From assembly GCA_026936335.1 (NCBI GenBank), contig JAPMXV010000056.1:124001-188000 (forward strand): a stretch of 64,000 bases of DNA, read 5' to 3'. The stretch is from Mantamonas sphyraenae. Lineage: Eukaryota > CRuMs > Mantamonadidae. Made by a program: the position numbers and the translations under genes. This document shows positions 29,610 to 40,214 of this stretch, piece by piece; the first letter of the stretch is position 1; every line of letters begins with the position of its first letter. The notes under the pieces were generated by a model, which made no database searches, was not told the origin of the DNA, and saw only the letters and a program-made list of their open reading frames with translations.

Positions 29610-31925
29610 ATGGCCATGAACAACAACAAGCAGACGTTGGTGACCATTGTCGTGGTTGCTTTGTGTATCCACGGTGTGTTTGGTGCGTTGGCCCGCAAGC
29701 AGCTGGCTGGCCCGCCCAGCGAGTTTGAGCAACATCGCGTGCCCAGCCCTGCGCTGGGTGCCATGACCAGCCTCAGTGCAGAGCAGCCGTTCTATGTGGA
29801 CGTGGTGCGTGCAGACGAGAGCGCCCAGGAGGTGATGGGTGCCAAGGAGTTTGTGGCTGGCTTCGAGCAGAAGCTGGTGTGCGATTCGACCGACCAGTTC
29901 CTGTTCGCCGTGTTTTCTCCCCACGAGGAGTCGCTGGTGCTCAAGCTGGTGGATCCCAACGGAGCCGAGGTGAACCTGGGCGCCATTGCGCAGGCGGTAC
30001 GTTGCGTGTGAGGGTGTGTGCAGAGAAGGAGGGCGCAGAGTTGGCTGACGCAGGCGTAAAAAAACGGCATGGTGGCTGAAAACACGCAAAATGTGGGCGC
30101 AGACGGAGTTTCCGCTGAGCGACAGCAACGGAGCGGCGGTGAAGGGCACTGCGTATGTTCTGGAGAAGCCTGTGCTGGGCGAGTATGTGCTGACGGCCCA
30201 CTGGGGTGGGGAGGACCACCGCATGAACCTGGCGGAGGTGATGGCGCTTCGTGAGACGCTGCGCAAGACGGGCGGGAGCGAGACGGCGCCGCACGGCGTT
30301 GTGTTTGTGCGCAACGAGGCTCAGGAGACGCTGCACACACAGATGCAGTCGTACCGCCTTGTGAAGGGCCAGACAATTGGAGTCAAGACACGTGCGTTTG
30401 ATAGCGCAACGTTTGACGACAGCGTGCGCGTGGCAGCGGTGCCGGAAGCGTTGAAGGACGCAGTGACGGCAGCTGAGATGGACGTGCTGATGCCGGACGG
30501 CCACGAGGTGGACGTGCCCATGCACGACGACGGCCTGCACGGAGACGAGCTGTCGAACGACGGCGTGTTTGGAGCACAGATTGAAGCCAGCGAGGTTGGC
30601 GACTATGTTCTGACGACGGTGGTGAAGTACGTGTGTGGACACCGAACGCCTTTGCCTTTGCCTTTGCCTTTTTGACAAGCACCATGCTGACACACGAGGA
30701 TGGACACAGGGGAACGAACAACGCGGGAGCAGCGTTCAAGCGCACGACGCAACAGCTGGTGCGCGTGGTTGCAGACACTCTGTCGCTGACGGGCGAGAGC
30801 TGGGCAGCGATGAAGGAGGGCAGCAACCGTGTGATGGTGTACCTGGGAGTGCAGGAAAAGGTGCCTGCAGGCAAGGCAGTGACGTACCGTGCGTACGCAG
30901 AGGTGTACGGCCAAAGCACGACAGACAGCTCGAGCGAGGTGGCGGCGTGCTGGGTGAGTGCACTGGTGGATGTGGAGCGTGTGCAGGGCAAGGCAGCGCT
31001 GGGTTTGGAGGTGGATGTGGCGTGGCTGGAACGTGCCAAGGTCAAGGCGCCGCTGCGCGTTAAGAACGTGTATGTGACGGAGGTTGAGGCACACGTGCCG
31101 CTGAGCGAGGAGAGCGAGATGAGCGTGTCGATGGAGCTGGCTGAGGAGCTGAAGCTTGCCGAGGCGCTTGTGTCTGTGGAGTTTGACGGAGTGCGTCCGA
31201 TCACGCGTGAGATGCGCGAAGGTGTGCGCCCCGCGCGCAACGTGAGCCTTGTGGCTGCGGGCAAGAAGGGACTTGTGCTGTCGCATGGCTACTGCAGCGC
31301 CGAAAACCCGTGGGAGGCACAGAAGGAGCTGTGGACGGACGCAGCGTTCTTCCTGAACCCCAGCGCATCGGAGACAAACGATCGGTTTGCGCAGTTGCTG
31401 GGCGAGTTTGGAGACAGCAAGTTTGAGTCGTACGGTGTGATTGGTCACTCTCAGGGTGGTCTTGCAGCACTGCACCTGCACAACTACTACTTTAGCGGTC
31501 TGGAAGAGTCGAGCAACGGCCGCCAGCTGCAGAGCTTGGGGTCGCCTTACTATGGCTGCTCGGGCGCCGGTTCGGCTGCCAACCTCATCAAGGTGTTTGG
31601 TGTGGGCTGCGGTGCCAACACCGACCTGACGACGGACGGCGCAGCGCTGTGGAACGCAGGGATCACTGGCGAGAGCCGCAAGGACGTGTACTTTTACACG
31701 ACGCAGTACAAGACGGGCGGTCTGGTGAACTACTGCAACCTGGCTACCAACTTGGTGCTCAAGTGGCCCAACGACGGCACCACGGAGCTGAAGTTTAGCC
31801 AGCTGGCCGATGGCCACAACATGGGCCACACCAAGGGCCAGTGCCACACTCAGAAGATGAAGTGGGCGCCCCAGTACTGGGACAAGTCGAGGAACGCCGT
31901 GCTGAACAGCGAGGCTGCCCGCTAA
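29610..31925 (+). CDS. Conditioned-medium-factor-like secreted hydrolase, copy A
   Basis: Predicted secreted protein of 708 aa (706 from the ATG at 29616). Exons 29610-29996, 30103-30626, 30710-31925, all in frame. A signal peptide (TLVTIVVVALCIHGVFGALA) is followed by a beta-rich region of about 400 residues (VVFVRNEAQETLHT, MPDGHEVDVPMHDDGLHGDE). A C-terminal alpha/beta-hydrolase-like domain follows: LVLSHGYCSAENPWEAQ, YGVIGHSQGGLAALHLHNYY (Ser about residue 550) and GVGCGANTDLT. It ends GHTKGQCHT ... SRNAVLNSEAAR. This C-terminal block is, by recall, that of proteins annotated as conditioned medium factor, a cell-density signal in Dictyostelium with bacterial relatives. Activity unproven. 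A near-identical inverted copy is at 41850-44165. Confidence 0.7.
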
Positions 31926-32000
31926 GCTGTGTGGTGTTCCTGAGAGAGTTGTGATTGGAAAGCAAAAACCAAAAAGAAAAGATCGTTTCCTCTCCTCCAC
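29613..32000 (+). repeat. Inverted duplication, left arm
   Basis: About 2.4 kb covering the whole copy-A gene, both introns and about 70 bp of decayed 3' flank. It matches the right arm in reverse complement. The match begins 3 bp before the shared ATG. Confidence 0.9.
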
Positions 32001-32111
32001 GATCCATCTCCAACACCATCCTGCATCCCGAACCACAGGCGCCTGTATGCAAAGCTGTCATGGTTGCAGTCCAGTGCGCCGGATGCACGGTGAGGACCAG
32101 GAGAAAGCAGA

Positions 32112-33387
32112 ATGGCAACGACATCGTTCCAGCGCATCGGACAGGTGCAACGTGGAGCTGTGAGCCTGCCACGGGAACTGCAAAAGGCCATGGAGCGTGT
32201 TGTGAGGGATGAGAGCACACGCAGACTGGCACAGGTGGCTGACCAGTTGTCGGCTCGGTTCCGAGTGCGGACGAACCGCAAGCTGTACACGACGCAGGGA
32301 GAGGCGGAGGACAACATGGAAGCGGCCACAGGAAGCATTCCACACACTTCACGGGCGGGCAAAGTCAAGTTGCCGCTGGTTGAACGAGCACAGTTGAACG
32401 CGCTGCCGGAGTTGGAGTACGGCAGGCAGGAATGCAAAGCGTACGTGGCGTACCGCATGCCAGCCACATACGCGTCGCTGTACCGGGTGCTGTCCGAGTT
32501 GCAGTCCCGATTCCCCGAGTGGTCTCCGCAACGAGTGCTTGACTTTGGTGCAGGTCCGGCGACGGGCCTGTGGGCTCTGGACGCGCTTTGGCCCCTACAC
32601 GCGGCGACAAACACGCTGGAGGCCTACGTGGCCGTGGAGCAGGCGGAGGAGATGCAACGCATGGGTAGGGAGTTGGTACGCAAGACAAGGTCGCGTGCAC
32701 AGTTTGCCAAGGTGATGCAGTACGCCGAGGAGCTGCCGCGAGGACGTTCGCACAACCTCGTGATTGGGTCGCATGTGCTGGCAGAGGCTCGGAGCAAGGA
32801 ACAACGCAAACGGATGGTTCGCAACATGTGGTCACGTACCGACGGCTTTCTGGTGTTGATCGAGCCAGGGTCGCCGGTGGGGTACGACAACATCATGGAG
32901 GCGCGCACGGCACTGCTCAAGGGCAACGCGCGCGTTGCACGGCAGGAGGGAGACGATGAGGCGAGTGCGTTGCACATGGCCACCATGGTTGCACCGTGTG
33001 CACACGCCCTGCGTTGTCCCATGCCTGCCAACTCGTGGTGCCACTTTTCGCAACGGCTGCAACTGAATTCTGTACGCCAGCGCATGAAACGCGCCGCCGC
33101 CGGGTGATACAACCATCAATTACGAGGATGAAAAGTTTGCATACCTGGTGATGCACCGTGGGGCGCTGCCGGAGCCGGACGTGCGCGCGGTGCTTCCGGG
33201 AGGCCGTGCAGATCGCATGGTGCGTAGGCCGCTTAAGCGAGGCAAACACGTGCTGGTGGATGTGTGTGCGAGCGATGGGGCACTGAAGCGACACACTGTG
33301 TCCAAGAGGGGCAGCGATGCAGACGTGTACAAGTACGTTCGGAAAGCAAAGTGGGGCGACTTGTTTTTCTTTGAGCAAGACATGTGA
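32112..33387 (+). CDS. METTL17: METTL17/Rsm22, mitochondrial small-subunit assembly factor (frame break near 33103)
   Basis: Rsm22/METTL17 family, a methyltransferase-like Fe-S protein that helps assemble the mitochondrial small ribosomal subunit; about 424 aa if the frame is continuous. The SAM-fold motif is VLDFGAGPATGLWALDALWP. The cluster region has APCAHALRCPMPANSWCHFSQR, three of the four expected Cys ligands. The open frame stops at a TGA at 33105-33107. In the +1 frame the conserved sequence resumes at once: INYEDEKFAYLVMHRG, VLVDVCASDG (the fourth Cys) and the family end VRKAKWGDLFFFEQDM. One extra G in the GGG run would explain it. The continued conservation suggests a functional gene. 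Confidence 0.82.
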
Positions 33388-33463
33388 GGCAATGAATGTG
33401 AGGTCATGGACGAGAGCAGAATGGAGAGAGGAGGGCACACAAAAGCACCACAGAGCCGACTGC

Positions 33464-34105
33464 TCACTTTTGATTCCTGGCGAGGATGCGTTCGTCCCAA
33501 AGGCGGTCGATCTGAGTTTGCAGGTCGTCGAGGGTGCCGCTGTGATCGATGCGTGCATGGGCGTGCTTGAGACGCTCTTCGTTGGACCATTGTGAGGCAA
33601 TGCGCGCCTCTGCCTGGTCTGCCGTGAGATCGTTGCGGCGCATAAGGCGTTGCTTGGCAATGTCTCGTTCCACGGTGCTGACCCACACCTCGTCGAGGAG
33701 CGGTTCTTGGTGCCAGCCAGCCTCCATCATGACCGCAGCCTCAATGATGACGGCGGGGGTGTCAGGCACCTCGGCAACAATATCCTGGACGGTGTCGTGG
33801 ACGTTGCCCCAGATGAGCGGCCAGACAATGTTTGTGAGCCGGGTCATGTTTTGGGGAGACTGGAACACAAGCGCGCCCAGACGGTTGCGATCAATCTCGC
33901 CCGTGTCTTCATGTACAAGGGGCACGCCTGCGAATTCTGTAATAATGTCGTGGTAGCCCGGGGTGCCCATGGCGTACACAGAGTGGCCGAGGCAGTCGCA
34001 GTCGATGGCTTGCGCGCCCTTGGCCTGTAACATCTTGCGGGCGGTGGACTTGCCGCTGGCAATGCCACCCGTGAGACCGACAATGAGAGGAGATGAGACG
34101 CTCAT
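33464..34105 (-). CDS. Dephospho-CoA kinase
   Basis: Final enzyme of coenzyme A synthesis, phosphorylating the ribose 3'-hydroxyl of dephospho-CoA with ATP. Single exon, 213 aa, the usual length of monofunctional CoaE. P-loop GLTGGIASGKSTARKML at the start; AIDCDCLGHSVY with the catalytic Asp; then RLGALVFQSP and PAVIIEAAVMMEAGW. The lid region is IAKQRLMRRNDLTADQAEAR, followed by RIDHSGTLDDL. No phosphopantetheine adenylyltransferase domain is fused, unlike animal COASY. The start is 78 bp from the divergent MEP50-like gene. Confidence 0.9.
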   Translation of the reverse strand: MSVSSPLIVGLTGGIASGKSTARKMLQAKGAQAIDCDCLGHSVYAMGTPGYHDIITEFAGVPLVHEDTGEIDRNRLGALVFQSPQNMTRLTNIVWPLIWGNVHDTVQDIVAEVPDTPAVIIEAAVMMEAGWHQEPLLDEVWVSTVERDIAKQRLMRRNDLTADQAEARIASQWSNEERLKHAHARIDHSGTLDDLQTQIDRLWDERILARNQK

Positions 34106-34183
34106 GGTCAGGGGGGACCTGATGCGGAAGGATTGGCAGGGTGGGCGCGGGCAGAACCAGAGCACCTGACCTCGAAGAGAAAA

Positions 34184-35254
34184 ATGAGCAGCAGCAGCAG
34201 CAAGAGCAGCAGCAACGTGCATGTGGTGGACAGCACGCGGCATGTGTGCGACGTGAAGCACGCTGGAAGGGCGGTGGGAGACGTGCAGGACCCTGTGCTG
34301 GTGGCAACGTCTGCACTGACGGGAAACGAGTGGGACGGGACGGTGGCGGTGTACGATGCAGCGGCCATGGACGCAGAGACGCCTGCTGGCAAGGTGTCGA
34401 TGCAGACAGGCATTGCCAGTGCCACATGGGCCATGGAGGAGAGTAAGTGGAGTGTGGGGAAGTCGGGACGGGTGTGTTCGGGCCAACACTGACCGGCGGC
34501 ATGCAGAGTCGAGTCTGGTACTTGCAGGCGCAGACGACGGGATGGTGTACATGTATCAAGTGTGCCGGCCAGGCGACGACGATTACATTACGTTTCTGGA
34601 CGCACTGTCTGGCCACACGGCAGGTGTGAGCTGTGTGTGTGCACACACCCAACGCAGGGAGAGTTTTCGCTTTCGGGCTCGGCGGACTGCACCGTGAAGC
34701 TGTGGGCTCACGCACAGCCGGAGCAGCCGCTGGTGGCCACGTACCGCGGCCATAGTGCGCCTGTGCGTCAGGTGATGTGGTCGACGCATGAGGCCGACGT
34801 GTTTGCGTCCATGGCAGGGGATATGACCACCAAACTGTGGGATCGCCGCAGCGACAAGAGCACGGCGCGCCTGGTGTCCGACGGGATGGTCACCAGTGCC
34901 ACGTGGTGCACAGACGACGCCGGAGTGTTTGCGCTGGGCATGGAGGACGGCAGTGTGCAATTGCAGGACAGTCGCAAGCTGAGCAGCGAGGAGCCCCTGC
35001 ACGTATGGGACGCTGCACACGGATTGGCTTCTTCTTCCCTTTGCTTTGCACCCGAATCGCACACACGTTTGGTCAGTGGATCCGATGACGGCACCATTGT
35101 GCTGCTAGACAGCACGGCGGACCAGGAGGGCTCCTGCACCGTCGTGGGCCAAAAGCACACAGACTATGTGCGTGCGCTGTCGTGGAGCCCCGTCACGCCG
35201 TCCCAGGTCGTGTCTGGTTCCTGGGACCACACTGTGCAGATTGTGGACGTGTAG
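34184..35254 (+). CDS. WDR77: MEP50/WDR77-like WD40 protein, frame break at TG tract
   Basis: WD40 propeller most like MEP50/WDR77, the obligate partner of arginine methyltransferase PRMT5 in the methylosome. Exons 34184-34442 and 34507-35254. Blades match MEP50 in order: GNEWDGTVAVYD, TGIASATWAMEESSLVLAGA, SGSADCTVKLWAHAQPEQPL, ASMAGDMTTKLWDRR, CFAPESHTRLVSGSDDGTIV and HTDYVRALSWSPVTPSQVVS. About 334 aa (human 342). The frame must change by -2 or +1 inside GTGTGTGTGCACACACCC (about 34632-34652) to link SGHTAGVSC with THPTQGEFSLSG. PEX7 and RAE1 were considered; the C-terminal blade favours MEP50. Confidence 0.65.
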
Positions 35255-35310
35255 GGAGGGGGCAAGAGACCGGGTGAAGCGAACGAAAATTGAAATCGGG
35301 GTTGTGTTCA

Positions 35311-36769
35311 TCAATCCTCCCATAGCATGGCATGGAGCATGCGGTCTGGCACCTGACCACGCAAGGCACGCAGAACGGTGTCAAGCTCAACGTTGACCTC
35401 GAGCATGGTCTTGCCACGCACCTTGCGGCGCTCTTGACGCAGGATGGAGCAGTTGAGGAGGCCCTCGAGGACTTCACGAAAGTCGCTGGTAGATTGGCGC
35501 CCGCTGCCGTAGAGAGCTCGCATGGCTGAGCGATACCGCTGCTTGAGGGTGTCGATGTCCAGCTGCTTGACCTTTTCGCCGCTGCGAAAGACGGCGCAGA
35601 GCAGGAGGTGCTGGTTGAGGGGCAGGGAGGAGATGATGGACATGCGACCAGACGGGTCGTGTGCACTCTTGTTGCTCAATGCCAGGTACACGTCCATGAG
35701 ACGCATTGGCTTGTCCAGGCCCGTGTCCAGGGCATGCTGGAGGGCTCGCACGAAATAGTCGAGCATGATCCGCACGTCGTTGGCAGACACCGACTTGCGA
35801 ATAATGTACACAATAGCCTCGTCAGTCATCACGTCCAGGCCCCGGAGTCGATCCTTGGCAATCACGGTGAGGTCGGCCTGGCTGTAGGGCTCAAACACGA
35901 GCTGATCAACTTGCACTGTGCACAACGCAAAAAGGGGCCAAAGGGTGAGTTTCGGAGGGCTGGCACAGGGGACAACGGCACACGTGGAAACAAGGTGGTG
36001 GGGCGTGTCACCTGGCAGGGACATGTGTGGACGCAGGGGAAACGATGTGTTGCTCCACAGATGCAAACTTACCGTCCGAGAGGGCAGAGATGTGCTGGAA
36101 GCTGCCACGGCCGACATCGTTGGCAATGCCGACCAGCAGGAGGGAGCTGCCGGGCAGGGTAAGCCAGTTGAACACGGCACGCATGGTTGCCTGGCTCAGG
36201 TGATCGATCTCGTCGAGTACGAGCAGTGTGATGCGCTCCTGGCTGCCTGTGGCGCTCATGAACGCGTCCAAGCTTGCGCTCTGATCACCCAGCAACACCG
36301 ACGCCAGGCTGGCGAAAAAGTCGATGCCATCGCTGGCACATTTGTACACATGCACGTCAAAGTGCTTCCGCAGTTCCGTGTCTGCCTGCAGCTGCTCGAG
36401 CACCTGCGACACCAGAAGGGTCTTCCCTGTGCCCGGATGGCCTGAGAGGTACAACCCGGCTGCCTTCCTGTCTTGTGCGCTGCGTTCCACCTGCTCCCAC
36501 ACCCGTTTGTACATTTGCTTGCGCACCAGATCTGCACTTGGTTCGTGTTTGCGCTCCATGCGCTCCACAGCCGTGGCAAATGCGTCCTGCATGCTACTGG
36601 ACGACGGCGTAGACGTGCCGCTACTTCGCTGGCGTTTGACATCTGGCTCCTTGCGGCCCGTCTCCTCCTCCTCGGACTGTTCCACCTCCTTACGCTTCCG
36701 TGGCGCCGTGGTGGACGGCACAGACTGCTTGCGACGCCGCGTGAACCGTGTTGTGATTCGTGTGGACAT
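35311..36769 (-). CDS. CDC6: CDC6/ORC1-family replication licensing ATPase
   Basis: AAA+ ATPase that loads the MCM helicase with ORC. 433 aa in two exons, 36769-36073 and 35915-35311 (phase 1). A basic Ser/Thr-Pro-containing N-terminus (TSTPSSSS, RKRKEVEQ) suits CDK control. Walker A YLSGHPGTGKTLLVSQVLE, Walker B TLLVLDEIDHLSQ and a sensor region SLLLVGIANDVGRGSFQHIS are followed by LVFEPYSQADLTVIAKDRL. A C-terminal winged-helix segment ends the protein (KQRYRSAMRALYGSGRQSTS, FREVLEGLLNCSILR). No BAH domain, and a size near CDC6, favour CDC6 over ORC1. Divergent from MFS paralogue 2 with 116 bp between starts. Confidence 0.85.
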
Positions 36770-36885
36770 GTGTTCGGACCTGTGCAGTGCGTGACGTCTG
36801 GCTGGTGGCTGGTTGCACTCGCGCACGCGCACCCATCCACACCCATCCACACACACACACACACATACATACATACACACGCCGC
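36770..36885. promoter_or_regulatory. Divergent promoter region, CDC6 / MFS paralogue 2
   Basis: 116 bp between start codons, containing two CATCCACACC repeats followed by (CA)n and (CATA)n runs immediately upstream of the MFS ATG. No TATA-like element beyond the CATA run. Confidence 0.4.
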
Positions 36886-38370
36886 ATGGAAAACCGATAT
36901 GTGCGCGTTCTGGTTGAGCAGCGCACCTTCCGCCTCCTCTTCTTGGGTGTTTCGGTGTCGCAATTTGGCACCTGGCTCACCTACCTGGCTCTCCTCAAAC
37001 TCATTGCAGACGCCTCCGACGGCTCGGTGTGGGCACTTACGCTGTACATAATGGTCTACATGGGCGCACGCATGATCATGCTGCAGCCAGCTGGAGTGTT
37101 GGCGGACAGGCACAACCGCTGGACGCTGCTCATTCTCAGCGACGTTGCCCGCATGCTCACCGTGCCCTTGTTTGCGTTTGTGTCCCTGGTCCAGGGTCCT
37201 GCAGACACTGTTTTGGGTCTCCTCATTGCCAACACGGCTGTACAGGCTGCGTTCGAGAGTGTGGTGCAACCCTCCACCGGAGCGTTGCTCCCTCGTCTAG
37301 TGCATGCGCACCAGGTACCTACAGCCAATGCCCTCCTTTCTGCCACAGCCTGTGTCCAAGTATTCTTAGGCAGCGCCGTGGCGGGCGTGTTGCTCGGCTT
37401 GTACTCCCCGGCGGTGTGTTTTGTTCTCGATGCCTGCTCCTTCCTGCTTTCCGCCCTGATTCTCGCTCTCGCACGCCACCACGGCGCCCACCTAGGCACC
37501 CCGGGAACAGAAGAACGCAAGGACTCCATGCGCAATGATGAACTCCCTCTCGATCATGCAGACGTGGACGTTGAGCACAACGACGACGACAAGTCCTTGC
37601 TCAAGGCGCAAGAAGAACAGGTGGATGCAAATGGAACTGGGCATCCAACCATGACCCAGGCTTTGGCAGAACTGTGGCGGTTCCTGGCCGGTGCTGGGGC
37701 CTCTCCATCAGCATACTGCGGGCTTTTGTTGCTCGGACGCACCCTTGCTGTGCTCACGTGGGCCAACACAGATGTGCAGAACCTACTCATCATCCAACAG
37801 CGCACACAGGGCATGGATGGCATCTGGGGAAACTACGCAGCCGTGCTAGGTTTTGTCTTTGCCGCCGAAGGGGCCGCCGTCGGCCTCATCCCTCCTCTGG
37901 CCATGCACGTTGCACGCACCCACTCTCAGTACCGAGCGGCCATGGCCGCAGGCACTTTGTCCATGGCGGTGGGACTGCTGCTCATTGCTGGTACGGCAGG
38001 CGCCGCAGCGGCCACAGTCGACCTCGCCTTTGTCTTTGTTGGAAACGTGCTCAAGGCCGCTGGTGGCGGCGTGCTGAGCATGTTTGTGGATGTGATTCTG
38101 CAACAGGTGGTGGACAACGCCATGCTGGGGCGCGTCTTTGCCGCCAAAGAGGCTTTGGAGGCATGCGTCCGTGTCGTCGCCATGCTCGCCACCGCAGCGG
38201 CCATCGAGGACGGCCATGCCACCCCCGATGGTGTCCAAGTGGTCTGTGGTGTCGTTGCAATGTGTGTCTCTGCGGCCATGATTGCATGGTTCGCCATCCT
38301 GGAGCGCCGGAGGCCTCCAGGCAAGTCTCCACTGCCCGAGTATGCATGCGTGCACACCGAGAACGAGTGA
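36886..38370 (+). CDS. Bacterial-type MFS transporter, paralogue 2
   Basis: Single-exon 494-aa transporter related to the genes at 8598 and 38561. Same landmarks: RLLFLGVSVSQFGTWLTYLA, GVLADRHNRWTLL, ALLPRLVHAHQVPTANALLS, an acidic mid-loop (ADVDVEHNDDDKS), then LAVLTWANTDVQNLLIIQQR and GRVFAAKEALEACVRVV. No long N-terminal extension. Tandem and same-strand with paralogue 3, 190 bp apart, so these two probably arose by local duplication and then diverged widely. Substrate unknown. Confidence 0.82.
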   Translation: MENRYVRVLVEQRTFRLLFLGVSVSQFGTWLTYLALLKLIADASDGSVWALTLYIMVYMGARMIMLQPAGVLADRHNRWTLLILSDVARMLTVPLFAFVSLVQGPADTVLGLLIANTAVQAAFESVVQPSTGALLPRLVHAHQVPTANALLSATACVQVFLGSAVAGVLLGLYSPAVCFVLDACSFLLSALILALARHHGAHLGTPGTEERKDSMRNDELPLDHADVDVEHNDDDKSLLKAQEEQVDANGTGHPTMTQALAELWRFLAGAGASPSAYCGLLLLGRTLAVLTWANTDVQNLLIIQQRTQGMDGIWGNYAAVLGFVFAAEGAAVGLIPPLAMHVARTHSQYRAAMAAGTLSMAVGLLLIAGTAGAAAATVDLAFVFVGNVLKAAGGGVLSMFVDVILQQVVDNAMLGRVFAAKEALEACVRVVAMLATAAAIEDGHATPDGVQVVCGVVAMCVSAAMIAWFAILERRRPPGKSPLPEYACVHTENE

Positions 38371-38560
38371 CCGTACACGCAAATCGATCCAACGACCCCA
38401 AAAAAAAATCTTCTCTGGAAAGGCAACACGGTTGCTTGGAAACACCCGGCTCGTCTGGACGTCATCGACTTTTCAAGGAAAAGTTCACGCCGCGCCAGCG
38501 CAACCAACTCACACTTGTCGTTGTTGCTCCAACCGACCGACCCATTGTTTGGTTGTACGA

Positions 38561-40142
38561 ATGGACAGGATACGCGGGAACAAGTACTACCGCGTTTTGG
38601 CGGACAATGAGGCCTTCCGCCTGCTCTTTGTGGGTGTGTCGGTGTCCGAGTTTGGCACGTGGTTCACGTACCTGCTGTGCCTCAAGCTCATTTCCGACGC
38701 AGCGCCTGGAGCATGGTACCTCACCCTGTTTGTGATGGTGTTTGTGTTTGTCAAGGTGGCCCTGCTGTCCCCGGCGGGAGTGCTGGCAGATCGAATGAGC
38801 CGCTTTGACATGCTGCTGTTCAGCGATGCCGGCCGCGGACTGACCGTGCCCCTTTTCGGTCTGGCTCTGCTCTCGCCGGACACCAATCTGGCGTTGGCTG
38901 TGTTGATTGGCAACAGTGCCCTGCAGGCGGTGTTTGAGACCTGTGTCGGCCCCGCCGAACAGGCCCTCATGCAACGCTTGGTGCCCAAGAAGCAGTTGCC
39001 CACTGCCAATGCCATCATGTCTGTGTCGTGGTGTGCTCAGCTGTTCCTGGGCTCCAGCATGGCCGGTCTGGCCATCGCAACGCTTCCGCCCATGTTCTGC
39101 TTTCTCCTTGACAGCGCCACATACTTGGTCGCCTTTGCCGCCCTTTGGCGTGCTCGCAGCCTGAATCCTTCGCTTGGTATGCCTCTGCAGGATGAGGGCG
39201 AGGACGAGGACGAGCAAACGGACGAGCAAAAGGATCAGGATGTGGCAGACACAACCGGGCTCACTGTGGACGACTCCGAGCCGCCACCCGCTTCCAAGCG
39301 CACCTTTGTGGGCGACCTGCGTGTGTTGGCCCAGTTCCTCGCTAGCCAGCCGTATGTGATGTGGCTGATTGTGCTGCGCACCATGTCGACACTGTCCTGG
39401 GCCAACATGGACATCATCAATTTTGTTGCTGATCAAGGAGCGCGTGGTCGGCCTCCAAGGCTACTTTTCAAGCTACAGCGCCGTCCTGGGCCTCCTGTTT
39501 GCCCTCGAGGGACTCATGGTGGGACTGGGGCCCGTGGTCGCCATGCACTTCATCAAGAGCCACCGCCAGTACCGCATGTGGATGGCATGCGGCTCAATGG
39601 GCACGGCTGTCGGCATGTACATGCTGGTGGGCACCCACAGCAACTTTGGATGGGATCTGGCCCTCTTCTTCATTGGCAGCGCCGTCAAGTCCATCGGCGT
39701 CGGTCTCGTCGCGGTCCTCATGGACGTCATCCTCCAGGAGGTGGTTCCGAACGCGGTCATGGGACGCGTTTCCTCCCTGCGCTTCATGCTCGATGAGCTT
39801 GCTGTGCTGATCAGTGTCCTGCTCACTGCAGTGCTCATCGACAATTTGGGATTCACCCCGGACGACGTGCAGGTGTTTTTTGGCTTCGTTGCCACCGCCA
39901 CCGCCCTCACAATGGCTTTGTACTTTGTGCGCATCGAGTTGCGTCGAAAGGCTGCCAACAGCAACCAGTGGATCGAGCTCGACGAGGACGACGCTGGCAG
40001 CGATGCCTCGTCCCAGGTCGAAACAAACGCCGGCGCTGGCGATAAGACCAAGCTTCTTGCTGCCGAATACGTCATCATCTGTCCCGACAGTGACTCGGTC
40101 GCCGATTCAGACGACACAGAGCCAATTGCGGGTGCAGCGTGA
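38561..40142 (+). CDS. Bacterial-type MFS transporter, paralogue 3 (frame break at 39421-39424)
   Basis: About 526 aa if continuous. First half: FRLLFVGVSVSEFGTWFTYL, GVLADRMSRFDMLLFSDA, ALMQRLVPKKQLPTANAIMS, and an acidic loop DEGEDEDEQTDEQKDQD. After TLSWANMDIIN the frame runs into unrelated sequence. In the next frame the family sequence continues at once as LLIKERVVGLQGYFSSYSAV, matching NLLIIQQR of paralogue 2 and NIMLIKTR of paralogue 1. Removing one T from the TTTT run at 39421-39424 restores it. The second half keeps all six spans and an acidic cytosolic tail, so selection has held both halves. Confidence 0.8.
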
Positions 40143-40214
40143 TGCAGATGGAGCGGCGATGAATGAAGTTTCTTGCTCCACAAAGCTCACACATCACACA
40201 CATCACACATCCAT

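Noticed and set aside
30603-32036. 477-codon minus-strand frame opposite copy A, and its counterpart at 41748-43178 opposite copy B
   Set aside because: Both are shadows of the duplicated hydrolase gene; their repetition reflects the duplication, not independent conservation.
33098-33110. Programmed +1 frameshifting at GGG TGA in METTL17
   Set aside because: The context is suggestive, but six other genes show slips of different direction at unrelated contexts, so a common technical or allelic cause is likelier.
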